Assembly (NCBI RefSeq): GCF_003073045.1
Contig: NC_037591.1
Coordinates: 41,925,883 to 41,989,882 of the forward strand
Length of the DNA stretch: 64,000 nucleotides
Direction of reading: 5' to 3'
DNA from: Pomacea canaliculata
Taxonomy: Eukaryota > Mollusca > Gastropoda > Architaenioglossa > Ampullariidae
The notes beneath the pieces are model-generated. The model was not told the origin of the DNA, did no database searches, and saw only the letters and a list, made by a program, of their open reading frames with translations. Position 1 is the first letter of the stretch; every line of letters begins with the position of its first letter. Below are positions 1-11,911 of this stretch, in pieces. The position numbers were made by a program, and so were the translations under genes.

Positions 1-1035
1 TTCCATGCATTGAGGGATTTTCACAGTTTTTATTAAGTGTTCTGTTCTATTCAAGAAATTAAAGGAAAAAATAAATTCCATTGAAATGAAAGTGCTCTTC
101 TGTGACTTTTGTCACTAATGGGTATGTGCATGACAAAATGCAAAATTACTCAGCACTGGAAAGCATATAGTAAAACATAAAAAATCGCAAACTGTGCTTG
201 AGAGGCTGATTTGATGAGAAACCTTCTTAAACACAGAAAACTGCAACACAGCTTGCAACATACTAACTCCTTAAATCTGGATCCCTACACTCCTTTTATT
301 CTCTCTCTCTCTCTTTATTTATATATACTTTGTTCTCGATATATTTATCTATATATATATATACAAACAAGTACAGAAAGAGATATTATATAATTGTTAC
401 CTCTGATATGGTGCCAGGTCATTCCAGTACAGATTTTAAGTTGCATGACTGCAAAATTAAAAGAGCAAATCACTGGCGTTCAAAGCAAGAAGGCATGATG
501 ATGTGAGTTAGATGTCCACAATCTGTACATACTTGCACCACAACCATCATCACCTTAAAAACAAAACTGAGAACTGTCAGGTCAGTGGCTTATCTGTGTA
601 CATGTCTAGAGGTGTTGGATGGCTGCAACATGTAACAACGGTTTCCACAGTGACTGAGGTGAGCCGCAGCGTGCAATGGTAGGTCAGCTCACTCTTGCTT
701 ACTTTCACCAGCCACCTCCTTCCTTTCCTGGCCTCCCTCCACAATCGTTTTGAGTCGTTGGTTAAATCACATGGCGAAACCAGAAAAGTTAATGAAATTT
801 TGGCAAAAGGGGAGCCATCAGGTAGTGCCTATATGTAGTTGTCAAGTTTCTGTTGCAGGCAAGAAATGTAGAACACAAATGTGAATAAATATATATCTAA
901 AGTTTATTTTCCGATCCAGGTGTACTACTTATAGACAGCAGACACGAATGTGGAATTAAATGTGCTAGCCTTAAATAAAGACCTCACAAAGGTGTAAACT
1001 ATCGTGGTAAGAAGAGACATCAGCAGTTATCTTAC
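1..1035. other. Downstream intron or flank of gene C, no exon seen
   Basis: The stretch follows the second exon of the minus-strand cysteine-rich gene C and is probably its second intron. No third exon with the family's C-x5-C-x3-CC pattern was found, so that exon, if it exists, lies beyond the left edge. A CT-rich then TA-rich simple repeat lies near 299-365. Nothing else is recognised. Confidence 0.4.
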
Positions 1036-1498
1036 GATTGACTTCTTTAGAGCGTTTTGTGCTGAGAGGGTTTTTCAAACACACGTCCTGTGAAGAGCAG
1101 CAGTCAGTGGTGTGAGTACACCGATCGCCGGTCTGGCGGCACTGAAACCATACCAAACCCGTGTCTTGCTGGACCACACAGAGGAACCCCATCTTGACCA
1201 TCATGATGTCACTGTGTCCGGTGTGTATAAATCTCTATACTGACCATTGTTTTGTTGCTAAGGTCATTTCTAAACAATGATGCTGTACTCAATGACTAAT
1301 AAGAATTACAAAGCCCCCGTCATATCTAGCTCATCATGTGACAGCGATATTACATCTTTTCTTGTCTTTTACTAACAAACTTCTAGAAAGGTTCTTACTT
1401 CTGCAGCAGCCATGGTGATGGTGGATGTGTTTGGCTGCCAGACTCATGGCGAGCAGCAAGCAGACGACAGCTTGGTACAACCGTGTTTGTACAGCCAT
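1036..1498 (-). CDS. Secreted cysteine-rich precursor, gene C (partial)
   Basis: Two exons of the same family as genes A and B. Exon 1 (1399-1498) starts MAVQTRLYQAVVC and reads as a signal peptide (hydrophobic VVCLLLAMSLAA), then a His-rich stretch; a GTAAGAAC donor follows. Exon 2 (1036-1141) has acceptor TTTCAG and donor GTAAGATA. It is 106 nt, the same length as exon 2 of gene A, and encodes C-x6-C-x5-CC-x5-C (ending CCSSQDVC) plus a KR pair. The third exon seen in A and B is missing from the window. As placed, exons 1 and 2 do not join in phase: either a weaker donor is used or the copy is not functional. Role unknown; secretion is inferred from the signal peptide. Confidence 0.6.
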
Positions 1499-1966
1499 CG
1501 TGATTGGTAGACCGCTCAGTTTTCGACCTCATTAGAAATAAATAAAACAATACTGCATCATTTGCATGTTGTCAATACATCTCATAGTTAAATAATCTCT
1601 GTAAAATATGCAAAAAAACTTTTACCAAGTCTAAAAAAATCTGTTGTGAAGTCAAACGAGTATAAACAAATTGAAATTATATTGAAAAGGCGGGTTCAAA
1701 GACCAAAATGAAAAAAAATCCTATCTCTAAATAAACAAGCTTAATATTACTCTTATCGAAAAAATGGCTAAGCGCATGATAAGAAGTGTAAGTAGTGAGA
1801 TTATTTGTGTGCTAGTGTATCACGACACTCACATACAACGAGTTAATCAAGAAACACACTCAACTGTGCTTTTGTCTACTTGTGTTTAAAGCCAGTAACG
1901 GCGATGTTAACCTCGACAGACGTCGTCGTTAGGTTGTCACTGTCTGTAGTGTGGGGAATACAACTG

Positions 1967-1998
1967 TTTATAACGACTTCGCTAGTCACGTGACGTCA
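1967..1998 (-). promoter_or_regulatory. Putative TATA promoter with CRE and E-box, gene C
   Basis: A perfect CRE palindrome TGACGTCA (1991-1998) overlaps an E-box CACGTG (1987-1992). A TATA-like TTATAA (1968-1973) lies about 20 bp further towards the gene on the minus strand. The start of transcription would fall near 1940, about 440 bp before the ATG at 1498. The block is shared with gene B's upstream region (7789-7880), including GACTTCGCT next to the E-box, which supports a real duplicated promoter. Confidence 0.5.
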
Positions 1999-2164
1999 GC
2001 GCGAAGCTCAGTTACCTTGCGTTGTTGACGTGGCGGTTATTAAAGAATAAAGGTTTAACAGAAATTAAAGGAATAGTGGGTTTCAATATTGGTTATTTTA
2101 CCAGTTTACATTCCTCTATAAACTTTTTTGAGCGATTTTATTACATTTAAGATGAAGTATACTT

Positions 2165-2390
2165 GTTAACACACCAGCCTCAAGTCCCTGAAAGCGAGGG
2201 ATATCTTTTGGCCAAGAATACAGTCCATGTTAGAATCCAGTAAAGGGAGTGTACTGCTGCTATCAGAGCATGTTTGTGCGTAATTCTTTCCCTTTGACTA
2301 TAACTAACGACTCTGAGAATAATTTGTATTTATTATTTATTTCAGCTGAGGAAGAGGCTGAATACTTTCTACGTCTGCATTTTTTTAAGC
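2165..2390. repeat. Interspersed repeat, copy 1 (partner at 13183-13390)
   Basis: Shares blocks with 13183-13390: AGTCCCTGA(A/G)AGCGAG, a GTACTGCTGC block and ATTCT(T/C)TCCCTTTGACT, in the same order and orientation. The two copies are considerably diverged. Class unknown; a SINE is possible, but no clear B-box was found. Confidence 0.55.
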
Positions 2391-3705
2391 TATGGAGCTA
2401 CTCCTGACCAGATTGTTAGAAGAGTGTAATTTATTCACTGAGAACCTGTTGTCTCTAATATTTTGTTTTTTCAGTCAGCGAGCTTTTGACTTTTTGATTT
2501 TTTTCTTTTTTTGGTCTCTAACAGTGCCTTAAAATTTTTTTGAGTTGTATATTTGGACTACTCTTCTCTTTATAGGATCAAAATTGTAGAACGCCAATTA
2601 TTCATTGTGGATTTTTTAGTATTAGTTAATAAAAAGCTAAATGATTCTCAAAATATATTTTTTTCTGAAGAGGTTTATTTTCTTTCTTTTGTGTCATTTA
2701 TATTTGTCTTCTTCTATACTGATGATCCGTATTTTGTTGGGCTTAGAGAATGCTAACAGCTGAGAAAAAGGCTGCTGTGTCTGCTATTTGTATGTTGAAG
2801 ATTTGAGTCTGACGAAGAGAGTTTCAGAGATGACGACTTTTAACAAAAGCGACTGTAGCGCTGGACTTTTATCTTTGAGAGGAAACTTCTATTTTATTAT
2901 AATTATTTTAATGTATTTCTGTAAAGTGATTTCGCGATTAGTTGATATGTTATTTTGAATAATATATCTGTCTCTTAATTTTAAATTTTCGTTTGTTTTT
3001 TTATCTCGCCCGAAGTCGAAGAAGTAGAAGTTACTGGTGACATTTTTATTTAAGCTGCGGTCACTGTCTCACAAGAAACGAGGCCTTCACTTAAGAGGAA
3101 CTAACATTTTATATTTTTATATTTTGTATTATTGCGCTGACAGATTATTCACCTTGACAGTTTGGGCAATCATCCTGGTAATAAAGTCCTCACATTGAGG
3201 GCCGCAAGCTCTCCCGAAATAGTGGTGAACATAATTATAACTTTCCGACATGATTTAACTCTTTTTTCCCAATCATGCCTAATGACATGTTTGTCACACG
3301 TTACAAACGCCTTCTCCAAACCTGAACCTCACCCGGGTGCACGGGCAGACCAGTCTGGAAGGACTCAACCTTCATGTCTTTGTGCTCTGCGAGGGTAGGT
3401 AGGTTAGACAACTAAACATCCTTTGAGATCTTTGAGAAATCGTGTCTGTCACTGAACATTGAATTCTGGGGTTCTCGCCATCATGTTTGATAGACTTCGT
3501 CCTCATCTGTTTGAGTGAAAACGACTACAACCTGTTATAATCAAAGCCAAAAAATTCCTTACATCTGTAGTGTACATCTTGATCTTAGGACAACGACCAT
3601 TGCAATTGAATTAACAACCTTTGTCTTAAATTATCAAAATGTGAGTCTCTCTCTAGGTTAGAGATTGTCATTGACCACTTGCGGAAAGAAGCTGTTGAAT
3701 CCAAA
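2391..3705. other. Intergenic, T-rich in part, no gene recognised
   Basis: T-rich DNA from 2450 to 2740 gives short low-complexity reading frames only. No recognisable domain, RNA gene or element end was seen up to the Tigger-like element at 3708. Confidence 0.4.
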
Positions 3706-3707
3706 TA

Positions 3708-4222
3708 CAGGTAGTCCTCGGGTTACGACGGTCTCGAGTTACGTCGTTTCGTGGTTACGACGCTCATTCCGACTTACGAGGTTTAGCGAAAGTAGACTCA
3801 TCTGATAACTGTTCATCAAAGAAAAGGAAGGCCATCACCATGGAGGTGAAAGTGGATATCTGAGGCAATCTGAGAAGGGGGAAACAGCAACAGAAATTAG
3901 CAGGTCATTAGGACTTAGTCGTTCGACTGTCGCTACGATTATCAAGGATAAAGATCCTTGAACACGTGACAGGATCTGCTCCTATGAAGGCGACAGTGAT
4001 AACAAAGCGTAGTGTACTGTACAATATTTTACTGTACTTATGTTTATTGATAATTATGTAGGGTACTGTGTTAGGATAGGTGTTTGGATAGGCTAAGTGT
4101 TTGCAGTACTGTACTGTTATTATGGTACAGTAATGTATGAACGTAGGATCCGACTTACGTCGAAATTCGGTTTACGACGCCGCGTTAAGAACGGATCCCC
4201 GTCGTAAGTCGAGGACTACCTG
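3708..4222. mobile_element. Non-autonomous pogo/Tigger-type DNA transposon
   Basis: Terminal inverted repeats begin CAGGTAGTCCTCG and end CGAGGACTACCTG, flanked on both sides by TA, the target duplication expected for the Tc1-mariner/pogo group. Inside, 3815-3960 encodes a shifted remnant of a Tigger transposase N-terminus (KAITMEVKVDI, then SEKGETATEISRSLGLSRS and TVATIIKDKD), a CENP-B-type helix-turn-helix. At 515 bp the element has lost most of its transposase and cannot move on its own. Confidence 0.85.
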
Positions 4223-4224
4223 TA

Positions 4225-4865
4225 GTATTTCTCTCTTATTATATTACGGACTTTTTTTCTTTTTAGCGAGTTCTCTCAGTCGCAGACTGGCTGTTAAGAC
4301 CTCTCTGTCGTTTGCTGTGTCTTGGTGAGGTTTGTCATATCACCAGCCTTCGTAGCAGATTTTGTGGGTTTATTAATATTTTACAATGTGCTTTCTGATG
4401 CTGAATAATTTTATATCTCATTTTTTCAAACACATACTCATTAATAAAAAAAAATTTGCAGGAGACCAGTTTTATTTTGATCGGTATTTATTTCGTCTTT
4501 TAATTTCTTGCACGGACATAAGAGTAAATAAATAAAATCTCTGAATGCTGGAAATACAATGACACCTTTGAACTAAGTTTTCTTATGATGAAGTTTTTGT
4601 AGACGTTAGAGGCAACGTATTCTGGATGTTACTATGTCTGTTAATAAGTCCGAAGTACTGAAATTGTAATGACTATAAGAAGTAATATTTAAATTATTTC
4701 TTTAACTTTTTGTTATGACTGAACACTGTAGGTCTGCATACAGTAACAAGCCATATCATTAACATGATAAATACCAATTTAAATGAAAACTAGACGACAG
4801 ACGGGGACAAACTTGTGAGTCAAACGCCGTCGGCATCAGCATGAGAGTCAATCTCCAGGTTGAGG
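4225..4865. other. 3' flank of gene B, homologous to gene A 3' flank
   Basis: No coding potential. Positions 4711-4810 resemble 19714-19815: both contain GTTATGACTGAA(C/A)AC, and both have AAATGAAAAC followed by GACGACAGACGG just downstream of the last exon (minus-strand sense). The duplication that made genes A and B therefore reached past their stop codons. From 4225 to 4700 nothing is recognised. Confidence 0.5.
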
Positions 4866-7306
4866 TTAAAGGTTGTCACCTGGAATGTTATTCCCAAGAG
4901 CTTGAGCGACACACCTGTGAGCATGTACATCGTAAGGTTTCCCGCATACGTAGTGTCTTGACCGATGAGCAGAAATTTCGCGACAGCATCGGTCCTTGCA
5001 CTGGTGACTGTCTGTGCAAGTCTCACCTGTTGATAGGGCAACGAAATGCACTACTTTTAGGTGCAACTCTTTTCACAAGGATCATCAACAACATACTTCA
5101 GGCGACAAAAGATGCTTTCATATGTACTAAGCTGTAAGTTAAAAATAACTCTTCATATTTTGCTGATATAGTTATAGATGAGCTATTTTAAATTACAATT
5201 TAAAATTTGTACTGCTGTGAACGATTCAGAAAAAATTATATAACAAAAATTCTTAGAAGCTGAGTAGAAGGGAAATTCCTACCCCATGTTTGTGATGCTT
5301 AACAGATATTGTCCAAGTCGCAAAAGAGGACTGACCTACTGTCACTTTTCGGCATCGCAATCTATTACTATTCACCGTTAGGTTGCACCTAATCCAGTTG
5401 TCAAACATATTCATACCTGGACAAGCAACAGTCGAGAGAGAAAACCATATTACCTGAGTTTAGTAAGTCCGTTTGACCATCAACCTGAATGGAGACGCAG
5501 TGGCCGTTTCTTCCATCTGTAAAGGTAATAATAATGTTCAATGGCTTTCGATGTAATAAAACATGTTGATAAGAGATAGGTTTCTCCTTTATGAGCAGTA
5601 GTCATGAAGCGAAGGTTAGTCTGTACCCTGAGGCAGTATGTGGAACTCTAGGGCAAGTGTCTTTTGATATTGTTAAAGTGGTTTCTAGAAGATGTAGATG
5701 GTTAGCGGTGGTAAAGATGTCCTGGGGTAGACAAACATGAAGTATAATGACCGCAGGGTCTTGACACCGCTTCACAACTTCGGAAACAAGACGTTTGTCC
5801 TTAAGATTCTTTTTTTCCCCTGGGGAAACTTACTTTCGCTTCATACCTACGGCCCCAGATGTGCGCATGCGTACACCGCAGCTGCCAGCATTTTGAAAAT
5901 AAAGTTCAGTATGATCAGGTTTCTCCCATCATCTCTTCAGATTTTTGCACATTATTTCAGCATACTGATTGATTTATTGAAATTAAGATGTCAAGCAAAA
6001 ATTGTAATTGAGGAGGACAGTTTACAAAAAATTTAAATGGTGTAACATAACCGAGAATAACAGTTAGAAAGATGATGAAAAGGGCAATGAAAGTGTGAAA
6101 GAGAGAGTTAAGTGTGAGGCACTCTGTTTATGTTGATAAGAAGCGACCCAGCAGTCATTCTATGAATTACTTTTGGGTGGTTGGTTAGGCTTCATTGGAT
6201 CGTGGGGTAGCTTGAGGCACACGTCATTGGAGGAGCAGCACTCGGTAATATCGGTACAGTCCCGCCAGTAGCGGAGCACTGAAACCATACAAAACATGTC
6301 ATCACAATAACCAGGAGACAAATCTTTTTTCCTCTCAGTTCTAAAATCAACAAACTATCAGGCTGATAGTGGCTGCATCTCTCTCTCTATCTATCTATCA
6401 TACCCACTCTCTCTACACTGTTTATACATCTCTTCATACCTTCATCTATTGCTTTCCGTTTTACTCTTGTACCTCATCTTATGTTTGTCAGTGTGTCTAC
6501 ACGTACCTCACTGTCCATTGGCTCTTATATTTCATTTATCATTATTGGTCTGGGCACAGAATGCCATCTGTCCTGGTCGTGGCGCTTTATTTTCACAAAA
6601 AGTACAATGACTTGTGTGGGCAGGCCCTTATGCTGTATGTAAGCCGTGTATACTGCTATAATATAGTATACCTTGGTGTACAATACATGTTTAGCCAGCT
6701 CTGAGACCATCTTTCTCATGCCTACTACATCAGTCCCATCATGCAAACTTCTTTGTTTTGAATCCGGACACGAAACGTGTAGCAAACCACAAACGATGGA
6801 ACTTCATATCTACCCAAGAAATAGCATTTAAAAATTAGAATAGCTGACGGTAATTTTAAAACATCTTCAAACAGTCTTTGGTTTTCCTAGTCGACCCACC
6901 TGTCGAGAATGGCGTACCTGACTCTTTGGATGGTTGATGTGTCTTAGGGACGAAGGAGATAGGCATCACCTCACAAAAAGCTTCGCCCCTCCCCTGAGAA
7001 AAGTGTAGTTTGTAACCTCCCTCCCCAGCCATATCAAAAGGTTAAAGCACGACCTGTTCGACTATTAATCATGTGAAAAAAATACCCGACAGGTTTTAAG
7101 TGCGTTGTCTCTCTGTATGAACTATCTGATCACGTGACAATTATACTTCAAAGTACTGTGTCTTCCTACTAAAGTTCTGGTATTATTCTTACCGAACTTG
7201 ATATCTGATATTCAGCTGATGGATCGCGAGGAATCCTCATGGCTTGATATCCCATGACAAACAGGAGGCAGGCGGCAGCTTGGTACACCACAGTTTGCGC
7301 CCTCAT
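4866..7306 (-). pseudogene. Secreted cysteine-rich precursor, gene B (looks broken)
   Basis: Three exons. Exon 1 (7193-7306) encodes a signal peptide starting MRAQTVVYQAAACLLF and ends at donor GTAAGAATAA, nearly identical to gene A's. Exon 2 (6171-6278) carries the family cysteine block, ending ECCSSNDVC. Exon 3 (4866-5026), acceptor ATCAACAG, encodes 52 residues with C-x5-C-x3-CC-x12-C-x10-C (GETCTDSHQCKDRCC) and a TAA stop. The copy looks broken, with about one reading-frame break, so it is called a pseudogene; a sequence error cannot be excluded. A 5' non-coding exon probably lies upstream: donor GTAAAG at 7735 and acceptor TTTTTTTCTTCAG near 7350. The exon order fits one gene of about 2.4 kb plus leader. 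Confidence 0.6.
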
Positions 7307-7375
7307 TGTGTTTCGCTGACTACCTTGGTTAGGAGCTTTTCTGAAGAAAAAAATACAAAGACACTATCCGTACTA

Positions 7376-7450
7376 AACGAAGAATAAAATCAAATATAGA
7401 AAACAGAATTAGGAACCAAATAACAAGAGCAAGACTGAGAGTAACATGAT
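7376..7450. repeat. Interspersed repeat, copy 1 (partner at 53483-53560)
   Basis: The segment AATAAAATCAAATA(T/C)AGAAA followed by GGAACCAAATAACAAGA recurs in the same order at 53483-53560, inside an intron of the transporter gene. The two copies are about 46 kb apart. Class unknown. Confidence 0.55.
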
Positions 7451-7735
7451 ATGGAATAATGTGGAGAAGATCTTTTTAAGTCTGAAAACTCAATGTTTGG
7501 TCAGACCTGTATGAATCCTGTATTTTAAAGGTGGCTCAATACACAAAACAATTGTGCAAAAATAAAGACTAGTAATACTGTTCTTTAAAAAAGTACTAAG
7601 CACTTTATAAGAGCTGTAAGTGTGTAGGCTGTTGCTCTGCTGGGATGGACGGCCACCGACACAGACCAAGCTCACACATTAAGAAGGTAAAGAATTATTT
7701 TACTTGAGCCAATAATCATGGATGGAGAACTTTAC

Positions 7736-7823
7736 CTCTTCAGATGTCGTTACCCCAGCTGCTCTCTTGCTGAGGTGGCCAGAAGCTCATTTATAACAGA
7801 AAAACGACTTCGCTGGTCACGTG
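7736..7823 (-). promoter_or_regulatory. Putative TATA promoter and leader exon, gene B
   Basis: TATA-like TTATAA at 7791-7796 and E-box CACGTG at 7818-7823 are arranged as in gene C. The predicted start of transcription is near 7760, followed by a short leader exon ending at 7736 before donor GTAAAG. The CRE of gene C is altered here (TGTCATGACG). Further upstream, CGACGTGACGGTTATTAAA matches gene C's TTGACGTGGCGGTTATTAAA. Confidence 0.45.
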
Positions 7824-7935
7824 GTGTCATGACGAGGCTAAGTTGAACTGTCGACGTGACGGTTATTAAAAGGTTTACGACACGTGACCAAGTTAAAGCC
7901 ATAGTAGGATGTAATTTTCTCCCCAGAGAAATCAG

Positions 7936-7995
7936 GCTTTATTATTATTATTATCATCATCATCATCATCGTCATCATCATCAATATTATTTATT
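7936..7995. repeat. ATT/ATC microsatellite
   Basis: Runs of TTA then ATC triplets, ending in a TTATTTAT stretch. Simple sequence only. Confidence 0.85.
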
Positions 7996-8239
7996 TATTT
8001 CTTATCAATATTAATCAATTATTAGCTGATGTCCTTCTGTCAATAATATTCTATTTCTGTACTTCAAAGGTTGTTTTATTTGTTGTTTATAGCTATATCA
8101 CTTGCAAAGTGTGTTCCTTCACTTCTTTTCGCCCTAATGATATAATCTATTATATATAAAATTTATATGATGCCAACCAACAACATCGTCAGTCAGGGTC
8201 AAAGGATAGAACTCTTGGAGAATAGAGTAGCGATTAATC

Positions 8240-9262
8240 TGACATAGGCAGTTTTGCGAGAGACGCAGGCACTACACAGAAAATACCAAACAAAGCTTCC
8301 TGCACAGGTCCAGGTACCAACTCTCTACCTCGATCCTCCTCCTTGGAAAGACAGAACAGGGAACATTACCATCTGCACCACAGTTCCTCACCTCACAACA
8401 AAGGATGAGCATAGTGACGTGAGCAAGAGAGCCCTGACGCTAGCCATGCCAGAAGAAAGGTACCCCCAGGAATCATGGATAAGGGCCTACACAGACGGGT
8501 CAGCCACAGACGCTATCCAGAGGGGAGAGGCCGGCGTGTACATCCAGTTCCCAAATGGACAGAGGCAGGCAGCAGCAATACCAACTGGCCTCCACTGTAC
8601 AAACTATAGAGCAGAAGTAGAAGCCCTGGTCCACGCAGCAAATATCATCAGCAGCAGAGCAGACCATGACAGCCAGGTCGTCTTCCTGACCGATGCTCTG
8701 TCGGTGCTGCAGCAGTCAACATAACAAACTGCCAGACCTGGAAGCCGCGCTGCTAAACATCAAGTGCCTCAGAACGGCTCTGCAGTGGATTCCATCACAC
8801 TGCGGGATAGATGGGAATGAGGAAGCTGACAGGATGGCTAAGTTGGGTGCAGAGGACGAGCAAGAAGACAATGCAGTCAACATGTCAGAGATGAAAACCA
8901 TCATTAAGTCTCTGTACAGGCCACAGCAACCACTGGACAGTTACCATCAGCTGTCCAGACCGGACCAGGTCGCTATCTTCCGCCTCAGGACCGGGCACAA
9001 CAGGCTGCTTCACCACCTACACAGGAAGTTGCACCTCGTGCCGTCCCCGAGATGCTCATGTGGAGAGGCAGACCAGACTGTAGAACACATCCTACAGGAC
9101 TGTAGGAATCTCCGTACCCTGAGGAAAGAGACGTGGCCACAGTCGGAGACCCTGCACAACAAGCTGTACGGGCCAGTGGAGTCTCTACAGAAGACCACCA
9201 ATTACATATCAAGAGCTGGTCTCCAAGTGTGAAAGAGGCGAACGACAACAAAAAAAATAAAT
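8240..9262 (+). mobile_element. 5'-truncated LINE, 3' part with RNase H domain
   Basis: Reading frames at 8254-8724 and 8693-9232 together represent the end of a non-LTR retrotransposon ORF2; they are offset by one frameshift near 8710-8725. The RNase H motifs are YTDGS, NYRAEVEAL, FLTDALS and SHCGIDGNEEADRMAK, so all acidic catalytic residues and the histidine are present. A C-terminal zinc-knuckle-like CSCGEADQTVEHILQDC follows. The end is marked by an A-rich tail (ACAACAAAAAAAATAAA). RNase H points to the I/R1/LOA group of LINEs; the exact clade is not determined. The reverse transcriptase and endonuclease are absent, the usual result of truncated reverse transcription. The left boundary is approximate. 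Confidence 0.85.
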
Positions 9263-9433
9263 CTGACATGGCTGATGGACCCAGATTTTGGTTGCAAATT
9301 CCAGGGTTAGTGTTCTGTCCAATGATGGACTGCTTACTACTATGTACTATGCACCATTAAAGCAATTAAACGCACGGAGAAGACAGTAAAATGAGGTCTT
9401 GGTGAGATATAGAGGGCTGAAATCATACCAATA

Positions 9434-10958
9434 CAGTGAAACCTCGGTTAACGAACATAATCCGTTCTGGAAAGTTGTTCGTTATCCGAAATGTTCGTTA
9501 TCCGAAACAGTTTTTCCCATAAGAAATAAAAGAAATAGATTTAATTGGTTCCCAGCCCCTAATGACTCGTTATGTACAACTCTGACGTCTGTACGAGTGG
9601 CCTTGACCTGTGCATGCTGATGTTTGTGGGTGTGTATCTTGAGAATGGAAAGGGTGGATTACTTTGAATTCGGCAAGTCTTATCTTGAACCTATCATTAT
9701 CTGGTATCATTAGACATTATTCCATCATTAGTTTTGTACTTGCATGTAAATCTTTCCAAAGTTAACGTACAAACAAATAACTGAAGAATTTACAGAAGAT
9801 CTTCGTAAGGATGTTTTCTACATCTTAAAAATTAAAGTCTTTTTACGGGTAGGACTTTCCGACTCCGGTAGCCTCTGTGTTTATTTTCTTGTCTGTGAAT
9901 ATTTTTACTGTTAATGTTATTTGCGTAGCTATGATATACTTTAATGTGAAATCTGTATGAAAGACTCCTACAGTCATTCAAACGTTAAACAGCGCTCCGG
10001 CTATGAAATATTTCTCAACGTGCAAGAGACATAAACTGAACCTGCAATGCCAACAACTATACTGAAATCATTAAATTCCACACACTCCTCTATATTAACA
10101 TCATTAAATGCCACACATCATTAAATGACAGTTTTCTATGCAGCAAGAAAGCTTTGTGACTCCTTTTCAAACGAAAATAAAATCCCTCAAGTAGAATTTG
10201 ACAGAAGGTAAATTCTGCTCCATAACGACAGATGTTGCTGGTCTCGGCCATCTTGCAGACAAAGAAACCCTCCATGCTTATCATCACTTGGAAGGCAACA
10301 GGCGGTCAAAATGTGTTGCTGGGTGCACGAAACTTATCCTCCTCATCATCATCATCATGTAGAGGAGGTCACTTCTCGATTGTTCCTTCTCCCGAAAATT
10401 CAAGGGTCCCATAAAGTTTACTGAGATAGACTTAGTAAGCAGGGTTCTATCTGTATTACTTTCTTATTTTTCTTGTTGTTGGCTGTCCAAACTCTTGCTC
10501 AAAATCCAGCTATCCCAGATATATGCATATACAAAATAGTATATGAACTTCATACAGTAGTACAGCAGTATATACCGTAAAACACAAGGTGTATACACAT
10601 ACATAGAAGTATGTGTACTACATATACACAGCAGTACACTGAACATGTTTAGCCTCATATAGCCTATCGCACTGTTAGGGAAAGACTTCTCTACAGACTT
10701 TTCTTTGGAGCCATGATTGAGGATTATCTTATTTAAATATCTTATCACTAAATAAGAAGGATGCACACAGATAAGGAACGACCGATCGTAACTGTGTCTC
10801 GAGCGCGAATGATGACATGCTGGTCGGTCACGTGTGGTTCACGTGGCTGTTCGTTATCCGAAATTTTGTTCGCTATCCGAGACAAATTTTTAACGAATGT
10901 TTTGTTCGTTATCTGAAATATTCGCTATCCGAGGCGTTCGCTAACCGAGGTTCCACTG
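9434..10958. mobile_element. DNA transposon with pogo/mariner-like inverted ends
   Basis: The left end CAGTGAAACCTCGGTTAACG and right end CGAGGTTCCACTG are inverted repeats flanked by TA on both sides. The inner ends repeat (T/C)GTTATCCGAAAT-like units several times (9478-9505 and 10848-10940), giving long subterminal inverted repeats. At about 1.5 kb the interior shows no recognisable transposase, so it is either a non-autonomous derivative or an element filled with other sequence. Confidence 0.75.
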
Positions 10959-10960
10959 TA

Positions 10961-11805
10961 CTTCCACTTTACCCTGCTTGTATTTACTAAGTTCTCGGTG
11001 TCTACGAGATGAACTCAACCAACATATTCATTTTTATTTAAATTACTTCTACGAGAATGACTCATCTTCCTGTACATTATGTCCACGTCAGCTTACGTGC
11101 GTGTGACAGCGGTTAGCGATTCCAAGTTTGTGTGTACAGCCTCAGGTTAACCGTCTGATGTCAACCTCTTTCGTAAATATCTGCTGCACACATAAAATTG
11201 CTGGAGTGACTTACACGTACCTGTGCTAAAAGTGAAATTTAAAAAACAAAAAAAACGTTTTTCTTGACCTGGGAGACCACGATTTTACAGTCCAGATGCC
11301 ATCTGATACCACATAAAATCCACGCTGCTGCCTGCAGGATATTGGATTATTTCTCGTGACTCACTTCAATTATAGCAGTGTACCATCTGGTCTTGCACAA
11401 GATTTCTTGTTGAAAGATGCTGAGTCAAGGTAGCTCCAACCTCCACAGTCGATCAGTACGTGGTGAAGCCATACTGCAGGTCAAAAATACTCCCCGTTGG
11501 CTTAACAGCACATTTCTCCATGTTCTTATTGACAACACATTACCTCCATGGCAGTAAAGCCGTGATGTATATATAAGTAAGCATTAGTCCATCCATGAAC
11601 CTTTATTTTGTTAGTTTTTTTCTTTCCTGACCACTTTCTTTTCTTACTTTCACCTTACCATTCCTAAATAGCCGGACCGTTCCGCTTTACATACCTAACT
11701 AAACAAGAAACAATCAACAAGAATTCAAATTAAAAAGCGTTAAAATAAGACATTTCTTGTTGGCAGATATGGCATGCAAAACCTCTTCGATGGATACTCT
11801 CAGTT
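10961..11805. other. Intergenic, nothing recognised
   Basis: No extended reading frame, splice-bounded exon or repeat ends were recognised. Confidence 0.4.
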
Positions 11806-11911
11806 TTGTTTGTTTGTTTTGTTTTGTTTGTTTTTTTTTTTTTGTTGTTGTTTTTTTTTTGTTTTTTTTGTTTTTGTTGTTTTTGTTTTTTTTTTTGCTT
11901 TTTTTTTTTTG
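11806..11911. repeat. T-rich low-complexity tract
   Basis: About 105 bp, almost only T with interspersed G, in TTTG and TTTTTG units. The phenylalanine-rich reading frame over it is spurious. Confidence 0.9.

Noticed and set aside
6369-6785. Overlapping frames of 111 and 86 codons
   Set aside because: They lie in intron 1 of gene B; composition is simple-repeat derived and no domain is seen.
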